The position numbers and the translations under genes are program-made. Below, piece after piece: positions 62,410-64,000 of a stretch of DNA of 64,000 nucleotides. The number at the start of each line of letters is the position of its first letter. Positions within the stretch are counted from its first letter, which is position 1. Origin of the DNA: Paenibacillus sp. SYP-B3998 (GTDB lineage Bacteria; Bacillota; Bacilli; Paenibacillales; NBRC-103111); NCBI RefSeq assembly GCF_010820665.1, contig NZ_JAAIKC010000001.1, forward strand, positions 1,488,001 to 1,552,000, in the 5' to 3' direction. The notes below the pieces were generated by a model. That model saw nothing but the letters and a program-made list of their open reading frames with translations. It was not told the origin of the DNA and ran no database searches.

Positions 62410-62436
62410 TTGACAAACTGAATATTCGATTATGCT
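62410..62436 (+). promoter_or_regulatory. Weak promoter candidate in the 62266-62635 gap
   Basis: TTGACA (62410-62415) is followed after 15 bases by TATGCT (62431-62436). The short spacer lowers confidence. It is the best match in the 370-base gap between the divergent deacetylase and oxidase genes; the rest is AT-rich with no gene. Confidence 0.3.
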
Positions 62437-62635
62437 AGATCGAATATGTTAAACAAGCAGAATAGATATTCATTGGCATTGAAATTCCAGTTTACAAAAA
62501 TCCAGATTAGACATATAGTTAAGTTATTATGTTTCCCTAGGCAAAGAATATGTCTGTAGGGAAACTAAATTTTTGTAGAAAATGTTTCCTTAGTGCAAAT
62601 TTATTGAGGACAAGCAAGTTATTGGGGGCGAAAAT

Positions 62636-63679
62636 ATGTTTAGAAAAACGGGTGAAAAGGTTACACGACGGAATGTTTTGAAAATGGGGGCTACAGGAGC
62701 TTTAGCTGTTATCGGAAGTGCACTGCTTAGCCCATCTTCGATTTTCAGTAAAACATCTTCTGCAATGGATAAACACGACATTCACGCAGCTATGAAAGGC
62801 CAACTGCATGAAGGGATGAAGCATGGGTATGTTCCAAGCACAGAAGTAACAGAGGGATTTAAGGCTGCTCAAAAAGCATTAATCGCTTTTGATTATGGAA
62901 AAGTAAGCAAGCTACCCGATGGAAGAACTTTGCGAGAATATGAAATAACTGCCTATGAAGCGGAAGTTGAGATTGCAAAAGGGATAAAGTTTCCAGGTTG
63001 GACATACAACGGTACCATCCCAGGTCCTACGATACGTTGCACAGAAGGGGATGTCATTCGCGTTAAGTTCGGCAATGCTACAAGTCATCCTCACTCCATA
63101 CATTTTCACGGTATGCATCCTACCAATATGGATGGTCTTGAAGCTGTACTGTCAGGCGATACTTTTATTTACGAGTTCGAAGCCAAGCCGGCTGGCATGC
63201 ATGTATATCATTGTCATACTGCACCACTTGCTAGACATATTCATAAAGGACTTTACGGGAATTTCATTATTGATCCCAAGAAACCGAGAGAAAAAGCACA
63301 GGAATTTAGCATGCTCATGAATGGGTATGATCTGGATCTTGATGGAGAGAACGAAGTATACACGGTGAATGGTTATGCTTTCGCCTATCAACAAGACCCG
63401 ATTAAAGTGAAGGCGGGGGAGTTAGTTCGTATTTATTTGAGTAATTTAACCGAATTTGATCCTATCAATTCTTTTCATCTCCATGCCAACTTCTTTAAAT
63501 ACTATGCGACAGGCGCAGATCCCGAGGCACGTCCGAGTTTTACAGATACCATTATGCAGTGCCAAGGTGAACGCGGGATTTTAGAAATTGTTTTTCCATC
63601 TCCAGGACGATACATGTTCCACGCCCACCAAAGTGAGTTTGCCGAACTGGGTTGGATGGGATTCTTTGTAGCTGAATAA
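62636..63679 (+). CDS. Tat-exported multicopper oxidase (two-domain type)
   Basis: This 347-residue protein has twin-arginine signal TRRNVLKMGATGAL at residues ~10-23, so it is exported folded. Copper-ligand motifs: HPHSIHFHGMHP near 150 (type 2/3), HVYHCHTAPLARHIHKGL near 187 (with the Cys of the type 1 site), HLHANFF near 280 and MFHAHQSEFAELGWMG near 326. The spacing fits the nitrite-reductase/two-domain laccase-like group. It should oxidise metal ions or phenols outside the cell, or reduce nitrite. The gene is followed by a membrane-protein start, 18 bases apart. Confidence 0.88.
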   Translation: MFRKTGEKVTRRNVLKMGATGALAVIGSALLSPSSIFSKTSSAMDKHDIHAAMKGQLHEGMKHGYVPSTEVTEGFKAAQKALIAFDYGKVSKLPDGRTLREYEITAYEAEVEIAKGIKFPGWTYNGTIPGPTIRCTEGDVIRVKFGNATSHPHSIHFHGMHPTNMDGLEAVLSGDTFIYEFEAKPAGMHVYHCHTAPLARHIHKGLYGNFIIDPKKPREKAQEFSMLMNGYDLDLDGENEVYTVNGYAFAYQQDPIKVKAGELVRIYLSNLTEFDPINSFHLHANFFKYYATGADPEARPSFTDTIMQCQGERGILEIVFPSPGRYMFHAHQSEFAELGWMGFFVAE

Positions 63680-63697
63680 GAAGGGAGGAGATTCATC

Positions 63698-64000
63698 ATG
63701 AGTTTAAGTAATCAAACCAAATCTAACACTTCAACAAACAGACTACGAGCTATCCTTTGGGGAATACTTCCTCTGGTTCTGTTAGTAGCGATTATCGCAA
63801 CCATTGCTAAAGTCGGTACTGGCGTGGAAAATGAATCGGCTGCTCCAATTGAAGTTCTCCATGTAGAGAAAATAACTCTAAATGATGATGGAATCCAACT
63901 GAAGGTATTAAATTCTGGGCCAGAAGAGGTTACAATAGCTCAAGTGACGGTTGACGACGCTTTTTGGAATGCTGAGTTTTTACCAAGCGACACTTTAAAA
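63698..64000 (+). CDS. N-terminal part of a membrane protein gene (cut by window end)
   Basis: ATG 63698 follows GGGAGGAG and the frame stays open to base 64000, giving 101 residues. There is one membrane helix (ILWGILPLVLLVAIIATIA), then an extracellular segment with VEKITLNDDGIQLKVLNSGPEEVTIAQVTVDDAFW. From memory, this region occurs as the N-terminal part of ZIP-like metal transporters found beside multicopper oxidases. That identity cannot be tested here because the diagnostic membrane part lies outside. It is co-transcribed with the oxidase. Confidence 0.65.
   Translation, partial: MSLSNQTKSNTSTNRLRAILWGILPLVLLVAIIATIAKVGTGVENESAAPIEVLHVEKITLNDDGIQLKVLNSGPEEVTIAQVTVDDAFWNAEFLPSDTLK

Noticed and set aside
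1-64000. CRISPR array, rRNA operon, intact insertion sequence or prophage
   Set aside because: No regularly spaced direct repeats, no rRNA-like sequence, no transposase or integrase motif and no phage structural genes were seen.

Overview
The window reads as a chromosomal segment of a low-to-moderate GC, Gram-positive, polysaccharide-degrading Firmicute, most likely Paenibacillus or a close relative. Support for this: strong AGGAGG-type ribosome binding sites, frequent TTG/GTG starts, SLH (S-layer homology) proteins, a YesN/YesM two-component pair beside an LplB/YtcP/lipoprotein sugar ABC transporter, CcpA-like (cre) boxes, and secreted chitin/chitosan enzymes carrying CBM5/12, FnIII and F5/8-C (CBM32) modules. 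I saw no rRNA, no CRISPR array and no intact insertion sequence.

Region 1 (1-8.5 kb) holds cell-surface genes: a truncated gene end, a small LiaF-like membrane protein, a small exported protein, a membrane hybrid histidine kinase fused to a receiver and a C-terminal helical output region, an M15/VanY-like peptidase, an AA10 lytic polysaccharide monooxygenase (chitin-active type), an SLH + PrcB-C protein and an alpha/beta hydrolase. Most units end in clear terminator hairpins.

Region 2 (8.7-13.9 kb) is a compact five-gene operon: an LRR protein, an ATP-grasp protein, an alkaline-phosphatase/sulfatase-fold hydrolase, a HemN-like radical SAM protein and a second radical SAM protein. It matches in content and order (reversed numbering) the Salmonella STM4015-STM4014-STM4013-STM4012-STM4011 families, whose joint function is, to my knowledge, unknown. 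It has a near-consensus sigma-A promoter at 8683-8711. This is the best candidate here for an undescribed biosynthetic or modification system.

Region 3 (14-21.2 kb) contains assorted single genes: a Gly-rich protein with an Sm-like N-terminus, a DUF1871-like protein, a MidA-like methyltransferase with a TPR-like tail, an old-yellow-enzyme reductase, an unknown two-part protein, a GNAT acetyltransferase and a membrane-anchored glucosaminidase-like protein.

Region 4 (21.2-52.5 kb) is a 31-kb glycan-utilisation locus. Two AraC regulators and a YesN/YesM pair surround one ABC importer (two permeases plus binding lipoprotein). They sit with a large set of enzymes lacking signal peptides (GH2, acetyl-esterase-like hydrolase, two GH95, GH31, GH29, a beta-propeller GH, a CBM32-beta-helix protein, GH105, Gfo/Idh oxidoreductase, aldo/keto reductase, cupin) and one secreted multidomain protein that may make the first cut. 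The logic is outside cleavage, import of oligosaccharides, then cytoplasmic trimming of fucose, galactose, alpha-linked glucose/xylose and unsaturated uronic acid. A decayed second binding-protein gene (25841-26118) lies inside the locus.

Region 5 (52.6-64 kb) holds a large SLH-domain surface protein, a CBM32-chitosanase behind several cre/LacI-like palindromes, a tRNA-like element, a secreted alpha/beta hydrolase, a MATE transporter, a membrane-anchored polysaccharide deacetylase, a Tat-exported multicopper oxidase and the start of a membrane-protein gene cut by the window end.
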